From: Rhizobium sp. NZLR1 | GTDB taxonomy: Bacteria; Pseudomonadota; Alphaproteobacteria; Rhizobiales; Rhizobiaceae | Assembly (NCBI RefSeq): GCF_017357385.1 | Contig: NZ_CP071632.1 | Location: forward strand, 3,477,501 to 3,541,500 | Length of the DNA: 64,000 bases | Direction of reading: 5' to 3' | Part shown: one piece after another, positions 50,584 to 61,066 of the stretch | Numbering within the stretch: position 1 is the stretch's first letter | Layout of the letters: each line of letters starts with the position of its first letter | Notes under the pieces: generated by a model | What the model was told of the DNA's origin: nothing | The model's input: only the letters and a program-made list of their open reading frames with translations | Databases searched by the model: none | Position numbers and translations under genes: made by a program

Positions 50584-53500
50584 ATGAATTTTTCAGCCTG
50601 GTCCATTCGAAATCCCATCGCGCCGCTCCTGGCCTTCTGCCTGCTGGTGCTCATCGGCATGCAGTCCTTCAATGCGTTGCCGATCACGCGCTTTCCAAAC
50701 ATCGACGTGCCGCTCGTTTCGATCAACGTGACGCAGAGCGGCGCTTCGCCGGCCGAACTCGAAATGCAGGTGACGAAGGAGATCGAAGACGCGGTCGCCT
50801 CCATCACCGGCATCGACGAAATCCAGTCGACAGTGACCGATGGCAGCTCGCAGACCGTCGTCATGTTCCGGATGGAAGTGCCGACGCAACAGGCGGTACA
50901 GGACACCAAGGATGCGATCGACCGCATCCGCAGCGATCTGCCGGCGACGGCCGAAACACCGATCGTCTCCAAGGTCGATGTCGAAGGCCAGGCGATCCAG
51001 ACCTTCGCCGTTTCCTCGCCTGCCATGTCGCTGGAAGAGCTCTCCTGGTTCGTCGACGATACCGTCAAGCGATCGCTGCAGGGACAGGCCGGCATCGGCC
51101 GCGTCGATCGTTACGGCGGCGCAGAGCGCGAAGTACGCATCGAACTCACCCCTGGCAAGCTCGATGCCTATGGCATAACCGCCGCAAGCGTGAACCAGCA
51201 ACTGCGCGGCACCAATATCGATCTCGGCTCCGGCCGCGGCCAGGTGGCCGGCAGCGAACAGGCAATCCGTGTTCTGGGCGATGCCCGCAACGTCGCCGAG
51301 CTCGCCGACACCACGATCGCGCTGCCGAACGGCCGCTTCGTCAAGCTGTCCGATCTCGGTGTCATCAAGGACACCTATGAAGAGCCGAAATCCTTCTCGC
51401 GCTTCGACGCCACGCCGGTTGTCACCTTCGGCGTCTTCCGCTCGAAGGGCGCCAGCGAAGTCAGTGTCGCCAAAACCGTAGCGCAGAGCCTCGACAAGGT
51501 CCGGACCGAAAACCCGAACGTGAAGATCGAACTGATCGACGATTCGGTTTATTTCACCTACGGTAACTACGAAGCCGCCATCGATACGCTGCTCGAAGGC
51601 GCGCTGCTCGCCGTCATCGTCGTCTTCCTGTTCCTGAGGAACTGGCGCGCGACGTTGATTTCGGCAATCGCCCTTCCGTTATCTGCGATCCCGACCTTCT
51701 GGATCATGGACATGATGGGCTTCTCGCTGAACCTCGTCAGCTTCCTTGCTTTGACGCTTGCGACCGGCATCCTCGTCGACGACGCGATCGTCGAAATCGA
51801 AAACATCGCCCGCCACATCAAGATGGGCAAGACCCCTTACCGGGCGGCGATCGAGGCCGCTGATGAAATCGGCCTTGCCGTCATCGCCACCACCTTCACC
51901 ATCATCGCCGTCTTTGTGCCGGTTTCCTTCATGCCGGGTATTCCGGGCCAGTACTTCATTCAGTTCGGCCTGACCGTCGCCTTCTCCGTCTTCTTCTCGC
52001 TGATGGTCGCGCGCCTCATCACCCCGATGATGGCCGCCTATCTGATGCGCGCCGAAGACGGCGTCGACGATCATCACGACAATGACAGCCTGCTGATGCG
52101 TGGATACACACGGCTCATACGTGGCACGACCGGGCGCTGGTACACGCGTTATGCGACGCTGCTTGTCGCGTTCGGCTTCCTGGCCGGCTCCGTTTTGCTG
52201 CTCATGCAGGTTCCCGGCAGCTTTTTGCCACCGGAAGATGCCTCGCGCATCGTGCTTTCTGTCGAATTGCCGCCCAATGCGCGGCTTGACGATACCGAGA
52301 AGACGACGGATGCGATCTATGACAGGGTCAAGGATATCAACGGCGTCGAAAGCGTCTTCGTCCTCGGCGGCGCATCGCCGAAGGGCGATCTCGAATTGCG
52401 CCGTGCGACCATCACGCTCGCGCTTGATAAGCTCGACCAATCGCTGGTCAAGAAGATGGTCAATGACGGGCTCGGCCACATCCCCCTCATCGGTCCGATG
52501 CTGCCGAAGGTGGAAGTCCACGGCCGTGAACGGCCGCAATGGGATATCGAAAAGGAAGTTTTCGCCAAGCTGCGCGACATTCCCGACGTCCATATCCTGA
52601 AACTCAACGATCGCGGCGAACGCGACCTCGCCTTTAACTTCCTCTCCAAGAACGAGAAAGACCTGAACGACGCTGTCGGCGTTCTGGAATCCAAGCTCCG
52701 TGCCGATCCGCTGCTTGCCAATGTCAGCGCCGACGGCGCCCTGCCCCGTCCGGAACTGCAGGTTTATCCGCGCAAGGACGAAGCCGCACGCCTCGGGATC
52801 ACGCCGCAGCAGATCTCCGAAACGATCCGTGTCGCCACAATCGGCGATGTCGATGCGGCTCTTGCCAAGATCTCGCTCGACGATCGCCAGATCCCGATCC
52901 GGGTCCAGGCGGCGGTTGACATGCGCCGTGATCTCTCGGCGATCCGTGCATTGAAGATCCAGACCGCCAGCGGCGGCACCGTTCCGCTCTCAAGCGTCGC
53001 CGATATCAACTACTCGGAAGGCGTAAGTTCGATCAAGCGCAACAACCGTTACCGCGTCGTTTCGATCGGCTCCGACCTGCCGCAGGGCGTAGCACTCGAC
53101 ACGGCTTCGGCCCGCTTCCGCGAGATCGTCAAATCAGCCAATATCCCGGCCACGGTGCATCTTGCCGAAAGCGGCGACACCAAGGTGCAGAGCGAGATGC
53201 AGCAGAGTTTCGTCAACGCCATGTTGATGGGCCTCCTGCTGGTGCTGACAGTGCTGATCCTGCTCTTCAAGGACGTGATCCAGCCCTTCACCATCCTGCT
53301 CTCGCTGCCGCTCGCCATCGGCGGCGTAGCGGCGGCTCTGATCATCACCAGCAACCCGCTGTCTATGCCGGTCATGATCGGCATCCTGATGCTGATGGGT
53401 GTCGTCACCAAGAACGCCATCCTGCTCGTCGATTTCGCGATCGAGATGCGCCACCAGGGCATGGCCCGCGTCGAGGCGATGGTCGAAGCCGGCCGCAAAC

Positions 53501-53910
53501 GCGCCCGGCCGATCATCATGACTTCAATCGCCATGTCGGCCGGCATGCTGCCTTCCGCGCTCGGCGTCGGCGAAGGCGGCTCGTTCCGCGCGCCGATGGC
53601 GATCGCGGTGATCGGCGGCATCATCGTCTCGACGGTGCTCTCGCTCGTCGTCGTGCCCTCCTTCTTCCTGATCATGGACGATCTGTCCCGCCTGCTCGGC
53701 TGGATGTTCGGCCGCCTGGTCGGCAGGAAGGACAATGAGGAGCTGCCGCTGTCGCGCGAGGATCTCACTCGCGTCACCCGCGAGAACCGCAGCGAGATCG
53801 ACTCGCTGGAGGAGCGGCTGACCGCGATCGAAAAGCCGGAAAGCAAGCGCAAGAGCGCCAAGGGCAACGACACCAACGTGCTGCGCCTGCCGCCCTTCGC
53901 AGCGGAATAA
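50584..53910 (+). CDS. RND efflux pump inner-membrane transporter (AcrB/MexF type)
   Basis: A 1108-residue proton antiporter with twelve predicted helices and two large periplasmic loops. The proton-relay aspartates are in LATGILVDDAIVEIENIARH (helix 4). The second half has the matching MLMGVVTKNAILLVDFAIEM and HQGMARVEAMVEAGRKRARP. An extra hydrophilic C-terminal tail of about 70 residues (after LSRLLGWMFGRLVGRK) is longer than in AcrB. It exports drugs or solvents together with the upstream adaptor. A terminator follows. Confidence 0.93.
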   Translation: MNFSAWSIRNPIAPLLAFCLLVLIGMQSFNALPITRFPNIDVPLVSINVTQSGASPAELEMQVTKEIEDAVASITGIDEIQSTVTDGSSQTVVMFRMEVPTQQAVQDTKDAIDRIRSDLPATAETPIVSKVDVEGQAIQTFAVSSPAMSLEELSWFVDDTVKRSLQGQAGIGRVDRYGGAEREVRIELTPGKLDAYGITAASVNQQLRGTNIDLGSGRGQVAGSEQAIRVLGDARNVAELADTTIALPNGRFVKLSDLGVIKDTYEEPKSFSRFDATPVVTFGVFRSKGASEVSVAKTVAQSLDKVRTENPNVKIELIDDSVYFTYGNYEAAIDTLLEGALLAVIVVFLFLRNWRATLISAIALPLSAIPTFWIMDMMGFSLNLVSFLALTLATGILVDDAIVEIENIARHIKMGKTPYRAAIEAADEIGLAVIATTFTIIAVFVPVSFMPGIPGQYFIQFGLTVAFSVFFSLMVARLITPMMAAYLMRAEDGVDDHHDNDSLLMRGYTRLIRGTTGRWYTRYATLLVAFGFLAGSVLLLMQVPGSFLPPEDASRIVLSVELPPNARLDDTEKTTDAIYDRVKDINGVESVFVLGGASPKGDLELRRATITLALDKLDQSLVKKMVNDGLGHIPLIGPMLPKVEVHGRERPQWDIEKEVFAKLRDIPDVHILKLNDRGERDLAFNFLSKNEKDLNDAVGVLESKLRADPLLANVSADGALPRPELQVYPRKDEAARLGITPQQISETIRVATIGDVDAALAKISLDDRQIPIRVQAAVDMRRDLSAIRALKIQTASGGTVPLSSVADINYSEGVSSIKRNNRYRVVSIGSDLPQGVALDTASARFREIVKSANIPATVHLAESGDTKVQSEMQQSFVNAMLMGLLLVLTVLILLFKDVIQPFTILLSLPLAIGGVAAALIITSNPLSMPVMIGILMLMGVVTKNAILLVDFAIEMRHQGMARVEAMVEAGRKRARPIIMTSIAMSAGMLPSALGVGEGGSFRAPMAIAVIGGIIVSTVLSLVVVPSFFLIMDDLSRLLGWMFGRLVGRKDNEELPLSREDLTRVTRENRSEIDSLEERLTAIEKPESKRKSAKGNDTNVLRLPPFAAE

Positions 53911-53928
53911 GCAAAGCCCAGAAAATCA

Positions 53929-53964
53929 ACGGGCCGGGAGCACTCTCCCGGCCCGTTTCGTTTT
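53929..53964. terminator. Bidirectional terminator between the RND pump and ureG
   Basis: The 12 bp stem ACGGGCCGGGAG/CTCCCGGCCCGT with a 4-base loop is followed by TTCGTTTT on the + strand. On the minus strand it is followed by TGATTTTC, so it can serve both the pump operon and the end of the urease cluster. Confidence 0.88.
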
Positions 53965-54014
53965 GCCGTTTCGCTGCTATCAGCGACGTCGATCTTTTCC
54001 GCCAGATCTGGTCG

Positions 54015-54626
54015 TCAGAGCCCCCCCTGCTCTCTGAGGAAGCTGACGATCGAGCTGACGCCGTCGCCGCGTTTCATGTCGGAGAAGACGAAGGGGCGCG
54101 CCGCGCGCATGCGCGTGGCATCCCGATCCATTACCTCGAGATCGGCGCCGACATAGGGCGCCAGATCCTTCTTGTTGATCACGAGCAGGTCCGAGCGGGT
54201 GATGCCGGGGCCGCCCTTACGCGGGATCTCCTCGCCTTGGCAGACGGAGATGACATAGATGGTGATATCGGCAAGATCGGGCGAAAAGGTTGCCGCCAGG
54301 TTGTCGCCGCCGGATTCGATGAAGACGACGTCGAGATCGGGAATTCGCTGGTTAAGGCCGGCGATCGCCTGGAGATTGATCGTCGCGTCCTCGCGAATGG
54401 CGGTATGCGGGCAGCCCCCGGTCTCGACGCCGACGATGCGGTCCGAAGTCAGTGCCTGCATGCGCACCAGGGCCTCGGCATCCTCGGTCGTGTAGATGTC
54501 GTTGGTTACAACCGCGACGGAATAGTCGTCGCGCATCGCCTTGCAGAGCTTTTCTGTCAGCGCCGTCTTGCCCGAGCCGACCGGCCCGCCAATGCCGACC
54601 CGCAAAGGTCCGTTTCTTGATTTCAT
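54015..54626 (-). CDS. ureG: Urease accessory GTPase UreG
   Basis: A 203-residue SIMIBI GTPase. It has a P-loop [17 protein letters not shown], the metal motif [14 protein letters not shown] (CPH) and a guanine-binding VINKKDLA. It powers nickel delivery to urease with UreD and UreF. Start ATG 54626; the frame is open to 54674 without a better start. It is the last gene of the urease cluster in the minus direction, 90 bp after ureF. Confidence 0.95.
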   Translation of the reverse strand: MKSRNGPLRVGIGGPVGSGKTALTEKLCKAMRDDYSVAVVTNDIYTTEDAEALVRMQALTSDRIVGVETGGCPHTAIREDATINLQAIAGLNQRIPDLDVVFIESGGDNLAATFSPDLADITIYVISVCQGEEIPRKGGPGITRSDLLVINKKDLAPYVGADLEVMDRDATRMRAARPFVFSDMKRGDGVSSIVSFLREQGGL

Positions 54627-54716
54627 GTGCCTTACTCCAATCGAACCCCGATGATAGCGACGCTGCCATCGCACGCCACCGTCAAATGACGCAGTCGCAG
54701 TGATAATTTCGAACCA

Positions 54717-55388
54717 TCACGAGCGGAACAGCCGCGTCGCCTGGGTCTCGTGGCGCAGGCCGGCAATATCGGCCTGCACCGTTGCCGAGCCCAGATCGTC
54801 AAGCGAGGAGGCTGCCGCCCGCCGGGCGACTTCCGCAATACGCTCTTCGAGGCCGGCAAGCACGGCAACACCGTCCCTCTGGCCGGCGACGCCGAGGCGG
54901 ATGCCGGATGAAACCGCTTGTGAGACATAGGCGTGCAGGAAGGCAGCAAGCGCCTTCTCCGGCTCTATGCCGTGTGCACCCGTCACCGCCCCGACCGCAA
55001 CGGGATAAGCGACCTTGTCGGGCAACCTATCGAACACGCCGTCCGGCCAGGCCCGCGCCGCCGCCAGGAACGCCTCGCCAAGCAGCATGATTTCCTGATG
55101 GCGCTCGCGCGATCCGGCAAGTGCGGCGGCGAGTGCGGCGATCTCGACAAGGCGCACGGGTTCTTCCTGACACCTGTGGCTTTCGGCCAGCAGTACCGCA
55201 TCGTTCCAAACCGAACCATGGCCGATCAGCGTGCCGATCCAGGCCGCAAGCGAGGCCGCATCAGTGACCAGCCCGTCGGCCACCGCCCGCTCCAACCCGC
55301 CCGAATAGGCAAAGCTGCCAATCGGAAAAGCCGGCGAAAGCCATGCCGTTAGACGCAGCAATGCGTGCAGCTCACGATCCCTGGTCAT
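54717..55388 (-). CDS. ureF: Urease accessory protein UreF
   Basis: A 223-residue all-helical protein with the UreF pattern [20 protein letters not shown] near the N-terminus and [13 protein letters not shown] later. It forms the UreD-F-G activation complex on apo-urease. It starts 6 bp after ureE and is cotranscribed with it. Confidence 0.93.
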   Translation of the reverse strand: MTRDRELHALLRLTAWLSPAFPIGSFAYSGGLERAVADGLVTDAASLAAWIGTLIGHGSVWNDAVLLAESHRCQEEPVRLVEIAALAAALAGSRERHQEIMLLGEAFLAAARAWPDGVFDRLPDKVAYPVAVGAVTGAHGIEPEKALAAFLHAYVSQAVSSGIRLGVAGQRDGVAVLAGLEERIAEVARRAAASSLDDLGSATVQADIAGLRHETQATRLFRS

Positions 55389-55394
55389 TAGGTT

Positions 55395-55988
55395 TCAGTC
55401 GTGCTTGTGGCCGTGATGTCCGTGATCATGGTCATGGTCATGACCATGATCGTGGCGGTGCTCATGCTCATGCTCGTAGCCATGTTCATGATCGTGGTCA
55501 TGACCCTGGTTAGGAATGTGCCCGTGATCATGATCGCGCTCATGCGAATGGTCGCCATGGGAATGATAGGCTCCCCGTGCAGGCTGGAACGGCTCATCGA
55601 TATCGAGGACGGTGGCGCCGAGGCCCTGCAGCATGGTGCGGATGACATGATCGCGCAGGATGACGATGCGGTCTTCCTCGATCTGGGCTGCGAGATGACG
55701 GTTGCCGAGATGCCAGGCAAGCTCGACCAGGTGCATGCGGTTGCGTCCGCGAATTTCGAAGAGCTTCTCATCAGCCGCGAGAATCTCGATCAGTTCGCCG
55801 TCGTCGCGCACCAGCAGGTCGCCGTTGGCGAAAAGCACCGGGTCCTTGAGATCGAGCATGACCATCTCGCCATTTTCCAGATGCAGCAGCTTTCGGCGCA
55901 GATGGCGCAGATCGTGCGGCAGTTTGACCTGGACGGTCGGATGGGAGGACGGGGTTCCGGCGGGGAGATAGGAGGTAACGCGCTGCAT
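55395..55988 (-). CDS. ureE: Urease nickel chaperone UreE with histidine-rich tail
   Basis: A 197-residue protein. The first ~135 residues are the UreE fold (peptide-binding N domain, then the metal domain with [17 protein letters not shown]). The last 57 residues (141-197) hold about 24 histidines plus many aspartates and glutamates, in HDHDH and HEHEH runs, a nickel reservoir. The DNA for this tail (55395-55570) is a degenerate hexamer-like repeat (CATGAC/CATGGT) that may vary in length by slippage. Confidence 0.95.
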   Translation of the reverse strand: MQRVTSYLPAGTPSSHPTVQVKLPHDLRHLRRKLLHLENGEMVMLDLKDPVLFANGDLLVRDDGELIEILAADEKLFEIRGRNRMHLVELAWHLGNRHLAAQIEEDRIVILRDHVIRTMLQGLGATVLDIDEPFQPARGAYHSHGDHSHERDHDHGHIPNQGHDHDHEHGYEHEHEHRHDHGHDHDHDHGHHGHKHD

Positions 55989-56075
55989 GATATGTCCGTT
56001 TTGCTGAGACGACGACCATGCAAAATAGCCTTTCCCGATGCAAGCACCAATGGTCTTTGTGCGCGTGTCGGGCTT

Positions 56076-56939
56076 TTATATTCCGTAAGCCTGCATCATG
56101 TTGTCGCCCTCGGTTCCCCTGCCCTCGGCATCGGGGCTATTGTCGACGAGCCCGTGCCATGCATGATGCAAGCCTTCCCGCTCGTGTACGACGCGATTGC
56201 GCCCGAGCGCCTTGGCGAGATAGAGCGCCCGGTCAGCCGAAGCGTAGACCGCCTGCTTGTTGCGCCCGGCGGCGAGGTCGGCAACACCGCCGGAAACGGT
56301 GATGCGGATATCGTGCCCCTCGGCCGCGATGGCGCCGCTTGCGATCCGGGCTCGAACACCTTCGACGCGTTCCATCCGCGCCTCCAGCGGCTCGCCGGAG
56401 ACGATGACGCCGAACTCCTCCCCACCCAACCGTGCCACGACGGACATCTCATCGAAGGCGGATATGAGCATCGCCGAGACCGCGGTGATGACGGCATCGC
56501 CGCAGGCATGGCCGAAGCGGTCGTTGATCGCCTTGAAGCGGTCGACATCGAAAACAACAAGCGAGGCGTTGCCCTCGGTGTTTTCAAGCGCCTCTGTGAA
56601 AGCGCGCCGGTTCAATAGTCCGGAGAGCGTGTCCGTTCGGCTGAGTTTTTCAAACTCCGCCCGCGACAGCGTCAACTCATGCAGGGCAAAACCGGCGGCC
56701 AGCGATAGCATGCCGGAAACCGTCCCACCAACGAGCCAGGAAAAAATGGCTCCGAAGCCGATCGCGTGCGCGAGTGTCATCGGTAGCAGCCCGAAAAAGC
56801 CGAGCGGCGGTATCGTCAGCGAAATGATAACGCCGGAGAGAATGACTGCAAGAAAGCTCATCTTCAACGCAAAGAGATAGACATTCCTGCGATGTTGAAA
56901 ATTGCCGAAATCGGCCTGCAGCGACATCCAGTTTCTCAT
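56076..56939 (-). CDS. Membrane diguanylate cyclase within the urease cluster
   Basis: A 287-residue protein. Two N-terminal membrane helices (MSFLAVILSGVIISLTIPPL, then FGAIFSWLVGGTVSGMLSLA) are followed by a linker and a complete GGDEF domain. The domain has LSRTDTLSGLLNRRAFTEAL, VFDVDRFKAINDRFGHACGD and the active-site loop RLGGEEFGVIV (GGEEF, catalytically competent type). It should make c-di-GMP. Start 56939 with AGGAAGG upstream. It sits between the TIGR02117 gene and ureE with a 330 bp gap upstream, so it probably has its own promoter. Confidence 0.92.
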   Translation of the reverse strand: MRNWMSLQADFGNFQHRRNVYLFALKMSFLAVILSGVIISLTIPPLGFFGLLPMTLAHAIGFGAIFSWLVGGTVSGMLSLAAGFALHELTLSRAEFEKLSRTDTLSGLLNRRAFTEALENTEGNASLVVFDVDRFKAINDRFGHACGDAVITAVSAMLISAFDEMSVVARLGGEEFGVIVSGEPLEARMERVEGVRARIASGAIAAEGHDIRITVSGGVADLAAGRNKQAVYASADRALYLAKALGRNRVVHEREGLHHAWHGLVDNSPDAEGRGTEGDNMMQAYGI

Positions 56940-57269
56940 GAGAATCGACCTTCCTGCCCGGCGTTTCAAGACATTGATAAGAGCCGAATTGCTGCGGGTG
57001 TCTTAATCGACTCGTTAAAATTCGAACGGTTTTAGACGATTCGGTGGACAGATTTTTTCTAGCAGGAGATGCAGCCTTCCAATCCCTGAATCGGACAGTA
57101 CGCAGACACACTTAGGCGATTGATTTAAAACAGATTTACGGGGTCAGGGAATGGGGCTGTTTCAGAATGATCTATCTGGAGAAAATACCGGTTTCTTCAA
57201 CGATTTTTACAACCGAATGGAGAGTGCCCTTCACAATTCACTTTAAGAGCGGGACGGCCATCGGCTGCC
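56940..57269. other. Gap upstream of the diguanylate cyclase gene
   Basis: AT-richer non-coding DNA of 330 bp between the TIGR02117 gene and the cyclase gene, both on the minus strand. Overlapping short frames here have no coding character. It probably contains the cyclase promoter, but no clear hexamer pair, EcfG-type site or terminator was identified. Confidence 0.4.
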
Positions 57270-57941
57270 TCAATTGTAGACAGCAACAGACAATCGCAAT
57301 GATTGTGGAAACGCGTTCCACAAGCCGGTCCGAAGCCCCGCAGAGCGCAGCGCTGCAGCCGTCCAGGTGTTACAGCCGAAGAGGGCGTTGAAATATCCCT
57401 TGGCCTCGAAGAACCGGTCGATTTCGCCGTAACCTGCATCCGGGATCGGCACCACCGAGCCCGCGTCGCGAACGAAGCTGTCTGAGATAAAATTGCGCAG
57501 CCGCGCCAATTGATCGTCACTGACATCGAATGGCGCAACACTGGACTGCGGCTCGGTGATATGACCGGCAAGGTCCACATGCAGGACCGAACGGTCGATT
57601 GTCAGCGCTCGCAGCACCGGCAGCGGTTTCAGCTCCGCCCAGGTCGGGGTTTCCAGATAGAAGGCGCGGCCGCCCCAGCCGACGATGAGCCATTCCGCAT
57701 CCGGATGGCCGAGCGGAAAACCGTCATCGACGAGAAAGGAAAAGGCACTCCGCGCCTCCTCGTCGAGCGGAATTGCAATATCGGTGTGGATCGGTCCCGA
57801 CAGCAGGAGAATCCGATGCGTCGCGGCCACAGACGACGCCTTGACCGGGGCAATCAGCGGCCGGGGAATGAAGCTTCCGCAAGCCACCAAAAGCACAAGC
57901 AGGAATACGATCCGTAAAACCCAGCGGATGCCTGTTCTCAT
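57270..57941 (-). CDS. TIGR02117/DUF2459 urease-region protein
   Basis: A 223-residue protein with an N-terminal membrane anchor or lipoprotein-like signal (VLRIVFLLVLLVACGSFIPR). A periplasmic domain follows with LLLSGPIHTDIAIPLDEEAR, LIVGWGGRAFYLETPTWAEL and a conserved FGCNTWTAAALRSAG near the C-terminus. The His and Cys motifs suggest a papain-like (NlpC/P60-related) fold. The family was named for occurrence near urease genes. It lies 33 bp after ureC. Function unknown. Confidence 0.85.
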   Translation of the reverse strand: MRTGIRWVLRIVFLLVLLVACGSFIPRPLIAPVKASSVAATHRILLLSGPIHTDIAIPLDEEARSAFSFLVDDGFPLGHPDAEWLIVGWGGRAFYLETPTWAELKPLPVLRALTIDRSVLHVDLAGHITEPQSSVAPFDVSDDQLARLRNFISDSFVRDAGSVVPIPDAGYGEIDRFFEAKGYFNALFGCNTWTAAALRSAGLRTGLWNAFPQSLRLSVAVYN

Positions 57942-57974
57942 CGGAACCGTCCGGGACGCACGGAGCGAGCCGGC

Positions 57975-59687
57975 CTAAAACAGGAAATAGCGCTGCGCCA
58001 TCGGCAGCACCGTCGCCGGCTCGCAAGTCAGCAATTCGCCGTTTGCCCTGACCTCATAGGTCTCCGGATCGACCTCGATCTCGGGTGTCAGGTCGTTATG
58101 GATCATCGATGCCTTGGAGATGCCGCCGCGCGTATTCTTCACCGCGACCAGTTGCTTGGCGACGCCGAGCCGGCCCCTCAAGCCACCGTCGAGCGAGGCC
58201 TGGCTGACGAAGGTGACGGAGGAATTGGTGAGGCTCTTGCCATAGGAAGCAAACATCGGCCGGTAGTGCACCGGCTGCGGCGTCGGGATCGACGCGTTCG
58301 GATCCCCCATCGGCGCGGCGGCGATCGAGCCACCGAGCAGCACCATGTCGGGCTTCACGCCGAAGAAGGCCGGATTCCAGAGCACCAGGTCGGCACGCTT
58401 GCCGACCTCAACCGAGCCAATCTCATGGCTGAGGCCATGAGCGATCGCCGGATTGATCGTATATTTGGCGATATAACGGCGGACGCGGAAATTGTCGTTA
58501 TCGCCCTTTTCCTCCTTCAGCCGGCCGCGCTGCCGCTTCATCTTGTCGGCCGTCTGCCAGGTGCGGATCGCCACCTCGCCGACGCGGCCCATGGCCTGGC
58601 TGTCGGACGAGATGATCGAGAAGGCGCCGATATCGTGCAGGATATCCTCGGCGGCGATCGTCTCCTTGCGGATGCGGCTTTCCGCGAAGGCGATATCCTC
58701 GGGGATCGACGGCGACAGATGATGGCAGACCATCAGCATGTCGAGATGTTCGGCGATGGTGTTGACCGTATAGGGCCGGGTCGGGTTGGTAGACGACGGA
58801 ATGACGTTCGGCTGACCGCAGATCTTGATGATGTCAGGCGCGTGCCCACCGCCCGCCCCTTCCGTGTGGAAAGCATGAATGGTGCGGCCCTTGATGGCAC
58901 TGATCGTATCTTCGACAAAGCCGCTTTCGTTCAGCGTATCGGTGTGGATCATCACCTGCACGTCATATTCGTCGGCGACCGACAGGCAGCAATCGATAGC
59001 GCCTGGCGTCGTGCCCCAATCCTCGTGCAGCTTCAGCGAGGTGGCGCCGGCCAGCACCATCTCGGTCAGCGCCCCCGGCAACGACGCATTGCCCTTGCCG
59101 GCAAAGGCGAGGTTCATCGGGAAGGCGTCGGCCGCTTCGATCATGCGCGCGAGATGCCAGGGACCGGGCGTGCAAGTGGTGGCAAGCGTGCCGTGCGCCG
59201 GTCCCGTGCCGCCGCCGAGCATGCAGGTCATGCCTGACATCAGCGCTTCCTCGATCTGTTGCGGCGCGATGAAGTGAATATGGCTGTCCATGCCGCCAGC
59301 AGTGACGATCTTGCCTTCGGCGGCAATCGCCTCCGTGCCCGGACCGACGATGATATTGACGCCAGGCTGCATATCGGGATTGCCCGCCTTGCCGATCGCA
59401 ACGATGCGCCCGTCCTTAAGCCCGATATCGGCCTTGTAGATGCCGGAGTGATCGACGATCACGGCATTGGTGATGACGGTATCGACCGCACCATCCGCCC
59501 GCGTCACCTGGCTCTGGCCCATGCCGTCACGAATGACCTTGCCACCGCCGAACTTCACCTCCTCGCCATAGGTGGTGAAGTCCTTCTCGATCTCGATGAA
59601 GAGTTCCGTATCCGCAAGGCGCACCTTGTCGCCGGTGGTCGGTCCAAACATGCCGGCATAGGCGGCGCGCGAGATCTTGTAGGGCAT
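57975..59687 (-). CDS. ureC: Urease alpha subunit
   Basis: The 570-residue catalytic subunit. Nickel ligands are in [27 protein letters not shown] and [15 protein letters not shown]. The carbamylated lysine is in [15 protein letters not shown], and the mobile-flap cysteine and histidine are in [20 protein letters not shown]. It hydrolyses urea to ammonia and carbamate. Length is normal. It is 3 bp after the GT29-like gene and separated from ureB by two non-urease genes. Confidence 0.97.
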   Translation of the reverse strand: MPYKISRAAYAGMFGPTTGDKVRLADTELFIEIEKDFTTYGEEVKFGGGKVIRDGMGQSQVTRADGAVDTVITNAVIVDHSGIYKADIGLKDGRIVAIGKAGNPDMQPGVNIIVGPGTEAIAAEGKIVTAGGMDSHIHFIAPQQIEEALMSGMTCMLGGGTGPAHGTLATTCTPGPWHLARMIEAADAFPMNLAFAGKGNASLPGALTEMVLAGATSLKLHEDWGTTPGAIDCCLSVADEYDVQVMIHTDTLNESGFVEDTISAIKGRTIHAFHTEGAGGGHAPDIIKICGQPNVIPSSTNPTRPYTVNTIAEHLDMLMVCHHLSPSIPEDIAFAESRIRKETIAAEDILHDIGAFSIISSDSQAMGRVGEVAIRTWQTADKMKRQRGRLKEEKGDNDNFRVRRYIAKYTINPAIAHGLSHEIGSVEVGKRADLVLWNPAFFGVKPDMVLLGGSIAAAPMGDPNASIPTPQPVHYRPMFASYGKSLTNSSVTFVSQASLDGGLRGRLGVAKQLVAVKNTRGGISKASMIHNDLTPEIEVDPETYEVRANGELLTCEPATVLPMAQRYFLF

Positions 59688-59690
59688 CCA

Positions 59691-60329
59691 TCAGGCTCCA
59701 TGGGAGGAAGAGATAAGCGTTTCCCCGCTAAGCCGCTTGAGGCGGCCCGCGGCAATATAGGCATCGACAAGCTGCCTTTCGGCGGCAAACGGGTGCCATT
59801 CCCAGCCGACATGACCGAACCCGGCAAGCGTCACCTCGGCATCGGCATAGCTGTTCAGCACCTCGGCAATGACGATCATGCCGCTGCTCGGCACAATGTA
59901 AGGCGCCGGCGCGAAGGCCGACAGCGAGGCATCGACAGCCTCGTGGACCGCCTTGCCGATGACGACATGCGTCTTGCCGGTATCAGCGCAGAAGGCAGTG
60001 AATTCATCCGTATAGTCGTCGCAGAAATCGTCGAGTTCCGGATGTGAGACGGCAAGCGGCGCCCGCATCGCGGCGAATTTTTCCGGATCGCGCACACTCC
60101 AGATTTCGCGCGCCGAAACGACGCCGGGATGGGCACGCCATTGTGGCGAACCGAGCATCGCCTTTGCCGGCCGGCCGGTATTGCAGACCGCGACGGCATC
60201 CGTGCGGCTGCCGCCAGCCCCGTAGGAACGGCAATCATTGAAACGGATGACGAAATCAGCGGCATCGATGACGCCTGCCTCTTTCTCTGCGATCTCGCCA
60301 TTGCCGACGATCATGATCTTCTTGGTCAC
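59691..60329 (-). CDS. GT29-like 'urease operon accessory' protein
   Basis: A 212-residue soluble protein beginning KKIMIVGNGEIAEKEAGVID, followed by DFVIRFNDCRSYGAGGSRTD. This resembles the sialyltransferase-like (GT29) nucleotide-sugar fold. HVGWEWHPFAAERQLVDAYI near the end resembles the GT29 HxxxxE-type motif. Rhizobial homologues are annotated only as urease operon accessory proteins. It is wedged between ureC (3 bp) and the LprI-like gene (1 bp). Whether it modifies a glycan or acts with urease is unknown. Confidence 0.75.
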   Translation of the reverse strand: MTKKIMIVGNGEIAEKEAGVIDAADFVIRFNDCRSYGAGGSRTDAVAVCNTGRPAKAMLGSPQWRAHPGVVSAREIWSVRDPEKFAAMRAPLAVSHPELDDFCDDYTDEFTAFCADTGKTHVVIGKAVHEAVDASLSAFAPAPYIVPSSGMIVIAEVLNSYADAEVTLAGFGHVGWEWHPFAAERQLVDAYIAAGRLKRLSGETLISSSHGA

Positions 60330-60330
60330 C

Positions 60331-60738
60331 TTAGTTGCTCATCGTGTCTTCAAGCTCTTTCAGCTCTTTCGTGCGTTTGTCGGTGATGTCGGCGAGACAT
60401 CCAACAACCAGCATCGGCTCCAGCGTGCCGCCGCGGGCCTGAAAGCCGAAGGCATCGCATTCGGCGTCGCGATAATCGATCCAGGCGCGCTGAGCCTTGA
60501 CCAGCGCCTGTTCCGCACCTTTCATGTCGCCATCCAGATCCTTGTCGATCGCCACCATGGCGGCACGCGTCTTCTTATATTGCGCATTCAGCGCCTTGTC
60601 GGCGGTCTCGTGACGCGCCGCCTCGCAGGCGGTCATCTCCGATTGCGTCTTCGGATTGTTGCAATCGACATCCTGAGCGGAGGCGGTACCAGCCGCTACC
60701 AGCATCGCCGCCCCGATGAGGCAAATGTTCAAGCGCAT
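60331..60738 (-). CDS. LprI-like (DUF1311) exported protein
   Basis: A 135-residue protein with signal peptide MRLNICLIGAAMLVAAGTAS (cleavage near ASA). A DUF1311/LprI-type domain follows, with cysteines in DVDCNNPKTQSEMTACEAAR and WIDYRDAECDAFGFQARGGT. The family includes periplasmic lysozyme inhibitors. It lies 12 bp after ureB and 1 bp before the GT29-like gene, inside the urease operon. Its link to urease is unclear. Confidence 0.85.
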   Translation of the reverse strand: MRLNICLIGAAMLVAAGTASAQDVDCNNPKTQSEMTACEAARHETADKALNAQYKKTRAAMVAIDKDLDGDMKGAEQALVKAQRAWIDYRDAECDAFGFQARGGTLEPMLVVGCLADITDKRTKELKELEDTMSN

Positions 60739-60750
60739 GCGCCTCTCCCG

Positions 60751-61056
60751 TTAAAGCTTGCCCATTACCAACTGACGGAAGCCATAGACTTCGCGCTTGC
60801 CGGAAAGCGGGATGAGCGTAACCGAACGCGTCTGCCCCGGCTCGAAGCGCACGGCCGTTCCCGCCGGAATATCGAGCCGCGTGCCATGCGCTGCCGCGCG
60901 ATCGAAGGAGAGCCCGGCATTGGTCTCGGCGAAATGATAGTGGCTGCCGACCTGCACCGGCCGGTCGCCCGTATTGGAAACATCCAACGTCACCGTCGGC
61001 GCGCCGGCATTCAGTTCGATGTCGCCGCTTGCGGCAATGATCTCGCCTGGAATCAT
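60751..61056 (-). CDS. ureB: Urease beta subunit
   Basis: A 101-residue structural subunit. It begins [20 protein letters not shown] and contains [19 protein letters not shown] and [20 protein letters not shown], the family signatures. It packs against UreC in the (UreABC)3 assembly. It lies 10 bp after the DUF1272 gene. Confidence 0.97.
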   Translation of the reverse strand: MIPGEIIAASGDIELNAGAPTVTLDVSNTGDRPVQVGSHYHFAETNAGLSFDRAAAHGTRLDIPAGTAVRFEPGQTRSVTLIPLSGKREVYGFRQLVMGKL

Positions 61057-61066
61057 CTCGTCCTCC

